From JARYGU01 sp033795365 (GTDB taxonomy: Bacteria; Pseudomonadota; Alphaproteobacteria; Rhizobiales; Rhizobiaceae): DNA of 64,000 bases. The position numbers were made by a program, and so were the translations under genes. The notes beneath the pieces were generated by a model, which had not been told where the DNA came from, ran no database searches, and saw only the letters and a list, made by a program, of their open reading frames with translations. Location: contig JARYGU010000009.1 in NCBI GenBank assembly GCA_033795365.1, positions 124,001-188,000 on the forward strand, read 5' to 3'. Shown in pieces: positions 16,310-25,073 of the stretch (its first letter is position 1; every line of letters begins with the position of its first letter).

Positions 16310-17023
16310 TCAGTCGCTCTGGAAGATGCGATCGAGAAAGGCAGTCATCCATAGCCGAAGTGCGGCATCGTAGATGAGGCGGCCATCGATATGCGCCCGG
16401 CCGACCTGAGCGCCGGGCAGTTCGAAACGGTGCGCGCCGCGAACGACCCACCGGTGCATCATCGCAAGTGTCAGTTCGCCGTGAAACTGGATGCCCCAGG
16501 CATTGCCGCCGTATCGGAACGCCTGGTTCTCGTAGTGCTCCCCGGTTGCAAGCAAGGTCGCTCCGGCCGGAAGCGTGAAACCTTCGCGGTGAAACTGATA
16601 GACCATTTCCGGCCACGGCATGAGGGCGTTGCCATTCTCGGTCGCTCTGAGCGGATACCAGCCGATCTCGGTCAGGCCGTCGACATGCGGGCCGACCGCC
16701 CCGCCGAGATGACGCACGAGCATCTGCGCTCCGAGGCAAATCCCGAGAAAGGGCCGATTTTCCGAAAGGGGGACGGAAAGCCAGTCGATTTCACGCTTGA
16801 CGTAATCCAGATCGTCATTGGCGCTCATCGGTCCGCCGAAGACGACTGCGCCGGCATGATGACGGAGGCTTTCGGGCAGAGGATCGTCCAGGACGGGCCT
16901 GCGAATGTCGAGCGGAAAGCCCATCTGCTGCAGGATCTGCCCGACGCGACCAGCGCTTGAGGTCTCCTGATGCAGGACGATCAGAACGGGCTGCCTTTCC
17001 TGCGGATTTCCTGAATTTTGCAT
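16310..17023 (-). CDS. Class I glutamine amidotransferase-like protein (GMP-synthase GATase type)
   Basis: This 237-residue stand-alone GATase1 domain has an intact triad: nucleophile C96 in FLGICLGAQ, H181 in AWGIQFHGE, and E183. It resembles the GATase of GMP synthase but has no synthetase half. Such proteins release ammonia from glutamine or hydrolyse gamma-glutamyl bonds, and the true substrate is unknown. The ATG at 17021-17023 lies five bases after the TerB-like gene stop, so it is the last gene of a run that begins at hemC. Confidence 0.85.
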   Translation of the reverse strand: MQNSGNPQERQPVLIVLHQETSSAGRVGQILQQMGFPLDIRRPVLDDPLPESLRHHAGAVVFGGPMSANDDLDYVKREIDWLSVPLSENRPFLGICLGAQMLVRHLGGAVGPHVDGLTEIGWYPLRATENGNALMPWPEMVYQFHREGFTLPAGATLLATGEHYENQAFRYGGNAWGIQFHGELTLAMMHRWVVRGAHRFELPGAQVGRAHIDGRLIYDAALRLWMTAFLDRIFQSD

Positions 17024-17027
17024 CGTC

Positions 17028-17516
17028 TCAGGCGTCCTGGCCCTCCTCGCTCCCGCCGGTCTCTCCAACTCTTCCGGCAACTTCCTGACGTTTCATGATC
17101 CGCTCGCGTCCGGATACGCCGAGAAGATCGGCGATCCTCCAGATCGCATGGTCTTCCATCTCGCTGCGCTCGCCGTCGGCATAGACGATTTCCCAAAGCA
17201 ATCCGATAAGGTCGACCCTTTGTTCCTCGGTGAGCTGGCGCTTCAGCTCGGAGGTGAAGCGGAAGAAATCGATGGCTTCGCTTTCAGCACTGGTGCCCGC
17301 GGCAATCACCGCATTCAGTTCCGAATCGGACAGGTCGTAGTGTTCCTTGAAGCGTGCGCGCAAGGCCGTTTTCTCGACCTCGAGGACCTTTCCGTCGGCT
17401 TCCATCACCTGGATACAAAGCGCCATGACGGCGATACGCGGATCGGTGGCCGCAAGGCTCGGCCGCGAGCCCGAGCCGGAAAGACCCGCGAGAAACTGCT
17501 GCAAGCGTTCGAACAT
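17028..17516 (-). CDS. TerB-family (COG4103-like) helical protein
   Basis: This 162-residue soluble protein has the TerB-like helical bundle pattern. Acidic D-G/E motifs occur in AVMALCIQVMEADGKVLEVEK and LLWEIVYADGERSEMEDHAIWRIADLLGVS. In TerB these acidic residues bind metal. The role here is unknown, and the name tellurite resistance is historical only. The start MFERLQQFL uses the ATG at 17514-17516; a GTG lies 12 bases further upstream. It follows the hemY-like gene by 28 bases. Confidence 0.8.
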   Translation of the reverse strand: MFERLQQFLAGLSGSGSRPSLAATDPRIAVMALCIQVMEADGKVLEVEKTALRARFKEHYDLSDSELNAVIAAGTSAESEAIDFFRFTSELKRQLTEEQRVDLIGLLWEIVYADGERSEMEDHAIWRIADLLGVSGRERIMKRQEVAGRVGETGGSEEGQDA

Positions 17517-17544
17517 ATTTGGCCCCACAGCCCCTTTTCCTTGA

Positions 17545-19158
17545 TCAGAATAACCTGAAACCCGACGTGCCGTCCTTCTTCGCTTCGTCCTTCACTCCGG
17601 GATCGTCCGGAAGACCGAAATAGGGTTTCGCTTCCTCTTCGCTTTTCCCTGACGATGCGGCGGTTCTTTCCGTCGCGATGGTGACGACCGGTTGCGACAT
17701 ATCCTTCGGTGCGACGGGTGTCGGGGTTATGGCTATAACCCCCGCCTTGCGGTCCGGCGCTGCAGTCGCCGGCTTCGGTTCGGCCGGCTTGGCAGATGTT
17801 ACGACCGGCGGCAATGTACGGATGGCTTCCTCCGCAGGGTTTGCGGAACCTTCCTCCACGGGACCTCCCAACTGGTTGACAGGAGTCTTCCATTCGAAAG
17901 CGTCGAGCTTGCCTGTCACCGGCGACACCGGAATCCACTCCTGGGAGACAACTCCGTCCGCCGTCCAGACGGGATCGCGGGGAGCCTTAAGCGCCTGGTT
18001 CATCCAATGCCGGATGCGGCCCTGATCGCCGGTTTCCGCATCCTCGATATCCGCGAGCAGGAGGAAGGCGCTTTCCCTAGGCGAAAGCCGTGCCGCTGCT
18101 TCGGCCTTGCTGCGTGCCAGCGTCAGGTTACGGGTTTCCAGGGCAGCTTCCGCTACGGCCAAGAGCGCTTCGGCATTGTTGGGGCGCATGGCTTCGAGCT
18201 TTTCCGCACGTTTCAGCCGGTCGATCGCAGAATCTCCGCTGCGGGCACGCACATAAAGCTTAGCGACTTCCGGGTGGGGATCGGACTTCCATAGCTTTTC
18301 CAGGACCGAGGCGGCTTTGCGAAGATTATCCTCGCGCAGATAGGCCTTTGCCGCGATGAGACCGGCAGGGACGAAATCCTCGGCGTTCTTGAGAGCGGCA
18401 AGCGCATCGTCACGGGCGCCTTTCGGATCGGCGTCGAGTTTTGCCCCGGCCCGAGCAGTCAGCAGAACGGCTTTCCTCCGTTCAAGCTGTTTTCTGTCGC
18501 TTTCACTGGACGGCCGGTTCTGGTCCAGGAGGCGCAGTGCCTCGTCCCAGTCGCCGGCCTTGGAGCGATATTCCAGGGCCGCCTCCGCAGCCCAGGGCAG
18601 TTGGGGGGCCTTCTCGGCTGCGCGTTCGGCATATTGCCGCGCCGCTTCGCCGGCGCCAAGGCGGCGGGCTTCCAGGTAGAGACCGCGTAGTCCGAGCTCG
18701 CGCGTTTCCGGGTCGTCGACCATCTGCTCGAATTTCTGGCGCGCGTCGTCGTGGCGGCCCTCGATCAGCGCTGCCTGCGCTTCCAGAAGGTGGATCAAAG
18801 GCTCCTGATCGGCGCTGAGCAACCCCTTCGTGCGGGCATGCATCTTGCGTGCGAGTGCGGCGTCACCGGCGCCTGCGGCTATGAGGCCCGTGGAAAGCGC
18901 CTGATAGCCGCGATCGCGCTTGCGGGCGCGAAAGTAACGCTGGATCGCATACGGCGAGGTCAGGATGGAGCGTATCAGCCACCAGACGAACATGATGGCG
19001 GCAACAAGGGAGACGATCAGCGTTGCCGCAACCATCAAGCTCATGTCCGCGCGCTGGCCCTGCCATATGACAGAGAGTTCGCCGGGACGGTCGGCAAGCC
19101 AGGCAAAGCCGGCGCCGAGCCCAAGGACGAGCAGTGCGAAGACGAGTATGCGAATCAT
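17545..19158 (-). CDS. HemY-domain TPR membrane protein
   Basis: This 537-residue protein has two N-terminal membrane segments (about residues 3-21 and 39-62) and a long cytosolic region of tetratricopeptide-like helices to about residue 400. A Pro/Lys-rich tail contains KPYFGLPDDPG. This matches the alphaproteobacterial HemY_N/TPR protein found with hemC and hemD. It is not a protoporphyrinogen oxidase, despite the name. It probably scaffolds membrane heme-synthesis steps. The ATG at 19156-19158 is preferred over a GTG two codons upstream because GGGGAG then sits nine bases away. Confidence 0.88.
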   Translation of the reverse strand: MIRILVFALLVLGLGAGFAWLADRPGELSVIWQGQRADMSLMVAATLIVSLVAAIMFVWWLIRSILTSPYAIQRYFRARKRDRGYQALSTGLIAAGAGDAALARKMHARTKGLLSADQEPLIHLLEAQAALIEGRHDDARQKFEQMVDDPETRELGLRGLYLEARRLGAGEAARQYAERAAEKAPQLPWAAEAALEYRSKAGDWDEALRLLDQNRPSSESDRKQLERRKAVLLTARAGAKLDADPKGARDDALAALKNAEDFVPAGLIAAKAYLREDNLRKAASVLEKLWKSDPHPEVAKLYVRARSGDSAIDRLKRAEKLEAMRPNNAEALLAVAEAALETRNLTLARSKAEAAARLSPRESAFLLLADIEDAETGDQGRIRHWMNQALKAPRDPVWTADGVVSQEWIPVSPVTGKLDAFEWKTPVNQLGGPVEEGSANPAEEAIRTLPPVVTSAKPAEPKPATAAPDRKAGVIAITPTPVAPKDMSQPVVTIATERTAASSGKSEEEAKPYFGLPDDPGVKDEAKKDGTSGFRLF

Positions 19159-19164
19159 CGGCAC

Positions 19165-20427
19165 TTACTCCCCAACCTGATTGCGGCTTGTGGCGACAGC
19201 ACCGGATACCACCTTGCCGATCAGATCCTCGACGGCGATTCTCTGGTCCAGGGCGGCCTTGAATTCGGAAGCGGCGTTGCGGCCATTCTCAGGCAGCGTC
19301 TGCCATTCGAGCTGAGCGCCCTTGAAGTCGCCGTTCTGCAGCTTGTTCTCCATGCGCGCGACAGTCGCCTCCGGCGTATCGCCTTCGACGCTGCCGACCG
19401 GACGAATCCGGATCGAAGAGACCGCACTCGTCATCAGCCTGTTGATGATGCCCTGGTCCCCATCAGGCTGATGGATGGCGGAGAGGATCCGGTCGGCGGC
19501 ATCGGGGAAATCCCGTATGAGATCGGACCGGGCGGACACTCCCACCGCTGCATGCTCGCGCAATGCCGGAATGGAAGGATCGTCCGGAGAGACGCTGGCG
19601 AAAGCGTCGAGCTCGGCAAGGTAAGGGCCTCCGCGATCGATCGCCGTCTTGAGGGCGGTCGCGGAGACGGCGCGCGCCATTTCGATATCGCTTCGAGGTT
19701 CGTCCAGCTTCTGCTCGGCCGCGCTCAGCCGCTCCGTCAGCCTTGCCTCGGCTTCGTTGCTTGTGCGGGCCGTCGTTGCCAGTTCCTCGCGCAGCGCCGT
19801 CACGTCGGAATCAAGCTTCGCGACAGCCGTCTCCAGCGTAGAGAGCGTTTGCAGTGTCTCGGGAGAGGTGCCGGAGGGCTGCGAGGAGGCAAGTGAAGAT
19901 TCGAGATTGGCGACACGCTCTTCCAACGGCTGCAGATCGATCGCCGGGGGCGTGGCAGGAATTTCCGCAAGCCGCGCCTTCAGGGCCTCGACTTCCCCCG
20001 CAAGGGCAACTGCGCTGTCGCTCTGTTGCGGCCCGAGGGATGGCAGATAACCGCCATATTGCAGGCTTCCCGCGCCGAGGAGCGCAATCAGGCCGCCCAG
20101 AATGCCGGCTGCGAAAGCGCCGGCACTGCCTGTCTGGCGTGGAGAATTCCCGGACGCCGGCGCGACCGACGGAGGCTCCTGTGTTTCGTTCGCACCGGCC
20201 GTGTTGTCCGGTTCGTAACGAGCCTCGGCATCCGCGGATATCTCCTCGGCCTCACGGTCGGCTTCCTTCACAATAGGATCGTCGGCCTTTTCCGTCTGCA
20301 TTTCCTCCGATTGCGGCGCCGGATCGGCTACCGCTTCGTTGCTGGCCGTCGCAGGCGCGGCATCAAGATCGATCGTCACGGGTTCCCGGCCGGCTTTCTT
20401 TCGGCGTGGCGGGGTTTCCGGTTCCAT
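19165..20427 (-). CDS. Alphaproteobacterial Mic60/mitofilin-like membrane protein (COG4223)
   Basis: This 420-residue protein has an acidic, Pro-rich N-terminal tail (1-100), one membrane helix at about 102-124, a predicted coiled coil at about 140-245 and a C-terminal mitofilin-like helical domain. It shows the layout of the bacterial ancestor of mitochondrial Mic60, which shapes cristae and, in phototrophic alphaproteobacteria, intracytoplasmic membranes. Its place between hemD and the hemY-domain gene is the conserved setting for these homologues. In a rhizobium without such membranes it may organise envelope contact sites. The homology is strong by architecture and context, weaker by residue identity. 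Confidence 0.82.
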   Translation of the reverse strand: MEPETPPRRKKAGREPVTIDLDAAPATASNEAVADPAPQSEEMQTEKADDPIVKEADREAEEISADAEARYEPDNTAGANETQEPPSVAPASGNSPRQTGSAGAFAAGILGGLIALLGAGSLQYGGYLPSLGPQQSDSAVALAGEVEALKARLAEIPATPPAIDLQPLEERVANLESSLASSQPSGTSPETLQTLSTLETAVAKLDSDVTALREELATTARTSNEAEARLTERLSAAEQKLDEPRSDIEMARAVSATALKTAIDRGGPYLAELDAFASVSPDDPSIPALREHAAVGVSARSDLIRDFPDAADRILSAIHQPDGDQGIINRLMTSAVSSIRIRPVGSVEGDTPEATVARMENKLQNGDFKGAQLEWQTLPENGRNAASEFKAALDQRIAVEDLIGKVVSGAVATSRNQVGE

Positions 20428-20510
20428 GGCGGTCTCCTCGATGTGGAATGCAGTGCAATAAACCTAGACAGTGAACAGTGGCAGGAAAAGCCCCTCGGCT
20501 TATTTTAACA

Positions 20511-21233
20511 TTAAAGCAGCGCCAGAAGGCTCTCCTCGTTCGCTGCGCAGGAGACAACCGCCGAAGCGGAAAAGCGTTCCGGGACGGCCGCGGCCACATT
20601 GGCGCTGATGCAGAGAAACCGCGTATCGGTCCAGCGGTGCAAATCCTGCCGGACTGCGGGAAGGTCGAAGAAGAGACGCACCGCTTCGCGTGAATAGAAG
20701 AGAACGGCATCCGGTGCTTCTCCCGTATTCAGGATGTGTAGCTGCACGGAGGGCGGCACAATCGGTTCCATGCGATAGGCTTCCACCGTTCGAAACGAAA
20801 TTTGATGTTCCCTAAGCCTTTCCTCGAAGCCGGACGCTCGTGGGGTGCCGGCGAGATAAAGGATCGGTTCTCGCAGCGCTTCTTTATCGCTGTAGTGATC
20901 GGCTATCAGGTCGGCCAGTTCGCGTCCGCTCCCATAGGACGCGAAGACGGCCTGGAATCCCGCACTCCTGGCCGCTTCCGCCGATGCGGGCCCCACTGCG
21001 AAGAGTTTTTTCTGCAGGTGAGGGCCAAGCTCACCCGCCGGGGGCAGCGACCGTACGGCTTCCGCGCTGGTGATCACGATCGCGCGATATGGATCGGCAA
21101 GCGCGGCGCGAACGGCCTGCATGTCGTGGTGTGCTTCCGTCAGCGGAACCAAGATTGCCTCGTGCCCCATCTCGATGAGCTTCGTTGCGGTCCTCTGCGC
21201 GGAAGGATACGGGCGCAGGACGAGAACGCGCAT
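20511..21233 (-). CDS. hemD: Uroporphyrinogen-III synthase
   Basis: This 240-residue cytosolic enzyme closes hydroxymethylbilane into uroporphyrinogen III with ring-D inversion. It opens with MRVLVLRPYPSAQRTA and has the two-domain layout of the poorly conserved HemD fold, including LFAVGPASAEAARSAGF and VLFYSREAVRLFFDL. It starts immediately after the hemC stop (TGAG then ATG at 21231-21233), so it is translationally coupled to hemC. It precedes the Mic60-like gene by 83 bases. Confidence 0.93.
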   Translation of the reverse strand: MRVLVLRPYPSAQRTATKLIEMGHEAILVPLTEAHHDMQAVRAALADPYRAIVITSAEAVRSLPPAGELGPHLQKKLFAVGPASAEAARSAGFQAVFASYGSGRELADLIADHYSDKEALREPILYLAGTPRASGFEERLREHQISFRTVEAYRMEPIVPPSVQLHILNTGEAPDAVLFYSREAVRLFFDLPAVRQDLHRWTDTRFLCISANVAAAVPERFSASAVVSCAANEESLLALL

Positions 21234-21234
21234 C

Positions 21235-22164
21235 TCAAACCCAGCTCTCGAAGAAGGCCGTGCCTGCCTTTTCGCGAATGAGCGTGCCTGCCTTCTGTCC
21301 CAGTGCCTCGGCCTGCGAGGCCTCTCCTTCAACGACAATTTCGTGATATCGGCTGCCGTCGGGCGTCAGGATCATGCCCCGGAAGCGGAGCCGTTCCCCT
21401 TCCAAGACTGCATAGCCGGCTATCGGCGTCCGGCAGGAGCCGTCCAGCGTGGCAAGGAAGCCCCGTTCGCAGGTTACGGTCCGATGGGTCTCCCCATGGT
21501 CGATCGCAGAGAGAAGATCGTCGATACGCCGGTCGCCGATGCGGCTTTCGATGCAGATGGCGCCCTGGGCCGGAGCGGGCGGAAAGCGGACCGGATCGAG
21601 AATCTCGGTCGCAACGTCTGCTTTTCTCAAGCGGTTCAGCCCGGCAAGCGCAAGAAGCGTCGCATCCGCCTGCCCTTCTCCCAGCTTCCGCAGACGGGTG
21701 TCGACCTGCCCGCGAAACACGACCACGTTCAGGTCGGGCCGCAAGCGACGGATCAATGCCTGACGACGCAGGGAAGCCGAACCGACAGTCGCGCCATGCG
21801 CGAGCTCCTCAAGACGGGGTGCGCTTCGCCCGATGAAGGCATCGCGGATATCCTCACGCGGCAGGAATGCGGAAAGATGCAGGCCGTCCGGCAGGCGCGT
21901 CGGCATGTCCTTGGAGGAGTGCACGGCGAAATCGAGCTCGCCGGAGGCGAGTTGCGCTTCGATTTCCTCCGTGAAAAGGCCCTTGCCGCCAATCAGCGCC
22001 AACGACCGGTCGGTAATGCGGTCGCCCTTCGTGGACAGGCTCACGATCTCGAACATCTCCGCGGGCAGGCCATGCGCTGCCATCAGCCGGTAGCGCGTCT
22101 CATGGGCCTGCGCCAGAGCGAGCGGGCTGCCGCGCGTGCCGATCCTGAAAGGTTTTGTTTGCAT
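21235..22164 (-). CDS. hemC: Porphobilinogen deaminase (hydroxymethylbilane synthase)
   Basis: This 309-residue enzyme polymerises four porphobilinogens in heme and siroheme synthesis. It starts with the family motif FRIGTRGSPLALAQA. The dipyrromethane cofactor attaches at C244 within LATLDGSCRTPIAGYA. ATG at 22162-22164 has AAGGCGG just upstream. It heads the run hemC-hemD-Mic60-like-hemY-terB-GATase on the minus strand. It diverges from tsaD with only 73 bases between, so both promoters must lie in that short gap. Confidence 0.96.
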   Translation of the reverse strand: MQTKPFRIGTRGSPLALAQAHETRYRLMAAHGLPAEMFEIVSLSTKGDRITDRSLALIGGKGLFTEEIEAQLASGELDFAVHSSKDMPTRLPDGLHLSAFLPREDIRDAFIGRSAPRLEELAHGATVGSASLRRQALIRRLRPDLNVVVFRGQVDTRLRKLGEGQADATLLALAGLNRLRKADVATEILDPVRFPPAPAQGAICIESRIGDRRIDDLLSAIDHGETHRTVTCERGFLATLDGSCRTPIAGYAVLEGERLRFRGMILTPDGSRYHEIVVEGEASQAEALGQKAGTLIREKAGTAFFESWV

Positions 22165-22237
22165 CCGCCTTGATCCATTGTTACCGGGAGTTCTCGTAAC
22201 CGGCTTTCGCGGCCATCGCAATCAACCAGCGTGCTAC

Positions 22238-23332
22238 ATGTCACCCCAGAAGATCATCCTTGGCATCGAAACGAGCTGCGACGAAACGGCCGCTGCCATC
22301 GTCGCCCGTGATGATGCAGGAAAGGGGACGATTTTAGGCGAGGTCGTGCTGAGCCAGCTCGAAGAGCACAGCCTCTATGGCGGCGTAGTCCCCGAAATTG
22401 CCGCCCGCGCGCATGTCGAAGCCTTGGACAGCCTCATTTCCGAAGCGCTTTTGCGGGCAGGTCTCCGCCTGGCCGATGTAGACGCGATCGCCGCGACCAG
22501 CGGTCCCGGGTTGATCGGCGGTCTAATCGTTGGGCTGATGACCGGAAAGGCGATAGCGCGTGCGACCGGCAAGCCGCTCTATGCCGTCAATCATCTCGAA
22601 GGCCATGCGCTGACGGCGCGGCTGACCGACGGCATCGCGTTTCCCTATCTCATGCTGCTCGTCTCGGGTGGTCATACGCAGCTCGTGCTTGTCCGCGGCG
22701 TCGACGATTACGAGCGCTGGGGGACGACGATCGACGACGCGCTGGGAGAGGCTTTCGACAAAACGGCAAAGCTTCTCGGCCTTCCCTATCCGGGTGGCCC
22801 GGCGGTCGAGCGGGCGGCGATGAGCGGGAATCCGGACCGGTTCGTCTTTCCCCGGCCGCTTGTCGGCGAGGCGCGTCTGGACTTTTCCTTCTCGGGATTG
22901 AAAACAGCGGTGCGTCAGGCCGCCCAGTCGCTCGAACCGATCACGGAGCAGGATGTTGCCGACATCTGCGCCTCGTTCCAGAGGGCGGTTTCGCGGACGC
23001 TCAAGGACCGTATCGGCCGCGGACTGGAGCGCTTCAAGCGGGAGTTTCCGCAGATCGCCGAGCCGGTCCTGGTCGTCGCTGGCGGCGTTGCGGCAAACCG
23101 GGTGCTGCGCGAAACGCTCCTGGAACTCTGTGCCGGAAACGGCTTCCGGTTCATCGCTCCGCCGCATGCCCTGTGCACCGACAACGCCGCCATGATCGCC
23201 TGGGCCGGTCTTGAGCGCATGGCGTCCGGCTTCGGCGGGGACGATCTGTCCGTCGCGCCGCGTTCGCGCTGGCCGCTCGACAGCGAGGCGATTGCGGTTC
23301 TCGGCTCCGGCAAGAGAGGTGCCAAGGCGTGA
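22238..23332 (+). CDS. tsaD: tRNA N6-threonylcarbamoyladenosine transferase subunit TsaD
   Basis: This 364-residue ASKHA-fold protein transfers threonylcarbamoyl to A37 of ANN-decoding tRNAs together with TsaB and TsaE. It has the N-terminal GIETSCDETAAA, the metal-binding HLEGH at residues 119-123, the VSGGHTQL phosphate loop and a C-terminal CTDNAAMIAW. It is full length. The ATG at 22238 is chosen over an upstream in-frame start that would overlap hemC. Its stop overlaps the gpsA GTG by four bases. Confidence 0.96.
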   Translation: MSPQKIILGIETSCDETAAAIVARDDAGKGTILGEVVLSQLEEHSLYGGVVPEIAARAHVEALDSLISEALLRAGLRLADVDAIAATSGPGLIGGLIVGLMTGKAIARATGKPLYAVNHLEGHALTARLTDGIAFPYLMLLVSGGHTQLVLVRGVDDYERWGTTIDDALGEAFDKTAKLLGLPYPGGPAVERAAMSGNPDRFVFPRPLVGEARLDFSFSGLKTAVRQAAQSLEPITEQDVADICASFQRAVSRTLKDRIGRGLERFKREFPQIAEPVLVVAGGVAANRVLRETLLELCAGNGFRFIAPPHALCTDNAAMIAWAGLERMASGFGGDDLSVAPRSRWPLDSEAIAVLGSGKRGAKA

Positions 23333-24318
23333 GCGGGCAAGGCAGGATCGTGGTGGTCGGCGCGGGCGCTTTCGGTACGGCGCTTGCCACCGTGACGGCT
23401 GATACGTCCGCCAGCGAAGTGACGCTGCTTGCCCGCCGCGCGGATACCGTACGGGAGATCCGGGAGACGGGCCGCAACGAGGCAGTTCTTCCGGGCATCG
23501 ATCTTTCCGCACGGCTGTCGGCGACGGAGGATCTGTCCATCCTTTGCGGGGCGGAGATCGTGCTCTTCGCGATGCCATCGCAGGCGCAGCGCGAGGCTGC
23601 GCTGCAGCTGTCGGGCTTTCTTTCCGACGGCGCGTCTGTCATCGTCTGTGCCAAGGGCATGGAAAAGGCGAGCGGATGCCTGCTCACCGACGTCCTGTCG
23701 GAGGAGCTTGCCGGCCAACATATCGCGGTTCTTTCCGGCCCCGGCTTTGCCGCCGATATCGCGCGGCGGTTGCCGACTGCAATGGTGATCGCGGCTGCGA
23801 CGCAGGAACAGGCCTCGGTGCTCGCCCATGCCCTTTCCGGCCCTACCTTCCGGCTCTATGCCTCGGCCGATCGTGTCGGGGTGCAGCTCGGCGGCGCGCT
23901 GAAAAACGTGCTGGCGATCGCCTGCGGCATCGTCGAAGGGGCAGGACTCGGGGATTCCGCCCGCGCTGCGCTGATCTCGCGCGGGCTGGCCGAAATGTCC
24001 CGCTTCGTCACCGCTCATGGCGGAGAGGCTTCGACTGTCACCGGTCTATCCGGCCTCGGGGATCTGGTGCTCACCGGCACGAGCCATCAGTCTCGCAATC
24101 TGCGCTTCGGCATCGCACTCGGCCGGAGCGGAACCGCCGAAAGTTGGTCCGGCGATCTCGTGGAAGGAGCTTTTGCCGCTTCCGTCGCCGCAGAGGTCGC
24201 GGCGAAGCTCGGCGTGGATATGCCGATAACCGACGCCGTCGCCGCGATCATCGACGGCAAACTCGACGTGAATGCCGCCATCGGCAAACTGATGATGCGG
24301 CCTATCACACAGGAATGA
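23329..24318 (+). CDS. gpsA: NAD(P)-dependent glycerol-3-phosphate dehydrogenase
   Basis: This 329-residue cytosolic enzyme reduces dihydroxyacetone phosphate to sn-glycerol-3-phosphate, the backbone for phospholipids. The dinucleotide-binding GAGAFGTALA lies at the N-terminus, SGPGFAADIA mid-protein, and the catalytic-lysine region VGVQLGGALKNVLAIACGI plus LSGLGDLVLTGTS in the C-terminal half. The GTG start overlaps the tsaD stop (GTGA), a common alphaproteobacterial arrangement. YciI follows after 17 bases. Confidence 0.95.
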   Translation: MSGQGRIVVVGAGAFGTALATVTADTSASEVTLLARRADTVREIRETGRNEAVLPGIDLSARLSATEDLSILCGAEIVLFAMPSQAQREAALQLSGFLSDGASVIVCAKGMEKASGCLLTDVLSEELAGQHIAVLSGPGFAADIARRLPTAMVIAAATQEQASVLAHALSGPTFRLYASADRVGVQLGGALKNVLAIACGIVEGAGLGDSARAALISRGLAEMSRFVTAHGGEASTVTGLSGLGDLVLTGTSHQSRNLRFGIALGRSGTAESWSGDLVEGAFAASVAAEVAAKLGVDMPITDAVAAIIDGKLDVNAAIGKLMMRPITQE

Positions 24319-24335
24319 CTGGAAAGGGAACAACG

Positions 24336-24629
24336 ATGCTCTACGCATTTCTCTGCACCGACAAGCCCGGCGGATTGCAGCTTCGGATGGACACGCGGCC
24401 GGAACATGTCGCTTGGCTGAACGAGATCAACGCTGCAGGCACGCTGAAATTCGCCGGGCCCTTTCTCGGCGACGACGGCAAGCCCAACGGCAGCCTCGTG
24501 GTGGTGAAGGCGAATTCGCTCGAAGAGGCACGGTCGATCGCTGCTGCTGATCCCTACGCCAAGGCGGGCCTCTTCTCGCATGTCGAGATCAAGCCCTGGA
24601 ACTGGGTCTTCAACAATCCGGAGACCTGA
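24336..24629 (+). CDS. YciI-family protein
   Basis: This 97-residue protein of the YciI/dimeric ferredoxin-like fold begins MLYAFLCTDKPGGLQLR. The family His lies in RPEHVAWLNEINAAG and the conserved Asp in AAADPYAKAGLFSHVEI. The function is unknown in most bacteria, and the fold is related to muconolactone isomerase-like domains. The ATG at 24336 has AAGGGA upstream. It sits in the tsaD-gpsA-yciI-EVE run, and its stop is two bases before the EVE gene. Confidence 0.88.
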   Translation: MLYAFLCTDKPGGLQLRMDTRPEHVAWLNEINAAGTLKFAGPFLGDDGKPNGSLVVVKANSLEEARSIAAADPYAKAGLFSHVEIKPWNWVFNNPET

Positions 24630-24631
24630 GA

Positions 24632-25063
24632 ATGGCGCATTGGCTCTATAAATCCGAACCCGCCTCCTGGTCCTGGCAGCAGCAGAAGGACGCAGGCGAA
24701 AAGGGCACCGAATGGACCGGCGTGCGCAATTACCTGGCGCGCAACAACATGCGGGCAATGAAGATCGGCGAAAAAGGCTTTTTCTATCACTCCAACGAGG
24801 GGCTCGAGATCGTCGGCATCGTGGAGGTCTGCGCGTTGTCCCATCCCGATTCGACGGCCGGCGGTGATGCGCGCTGGGACTGCGTCGATATTCGCGCGGT
24901 CCGCGACATGCCGACGCCGGTTTCGTTGAAGGACGTCAAGGCCAATCCGAAGCTTGCAAACATGTCGCTCGTCACGTCGATGCGGCTCTCCGTACAGCCG
25001 GTCACCGACGAGGAATGGGCCGAGGTCTGCCGCATGGGCGGTCTCGATCCGGCTTCGATCTGA
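24632..25063 (+). CDS. EVE-domain protein (thymocyte nuclear protein 1-like)
   Basis: This 143-residue single EVE domain opens MAHWLYKSEPASWSWQQQ and contains WTGVRNYLARNNMRAMKIGEKGFFYHS, the aromatic cage region that reads modified bases in PUA-like EVE folds. CVDIRAV and the MRLSVQPVTDEEW tail complete the family pattern. EVE proteins are thought to recognise modified DNA or RNA nucleotides, and the bacterial target is unknown. Being co-transcribed with tsaD may hint at RNA modification. That link is speculative. Confidence 0.9.
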   Translation: MAHWLYKSEPASWSWQQQKDAGEKGTEWTGVRNYLARNNMRAMKIGEKGFFYHSNEGLEIVGIVEVCALSHPDSTAGGDARWDCVDIRAVRDMPTPVSLKDVKANPKLANMSLVTSMRLSVQPVTDEEWAEVCRMGGLDPASI

Positions 25064-25073
25064 CCGTCTCCTC

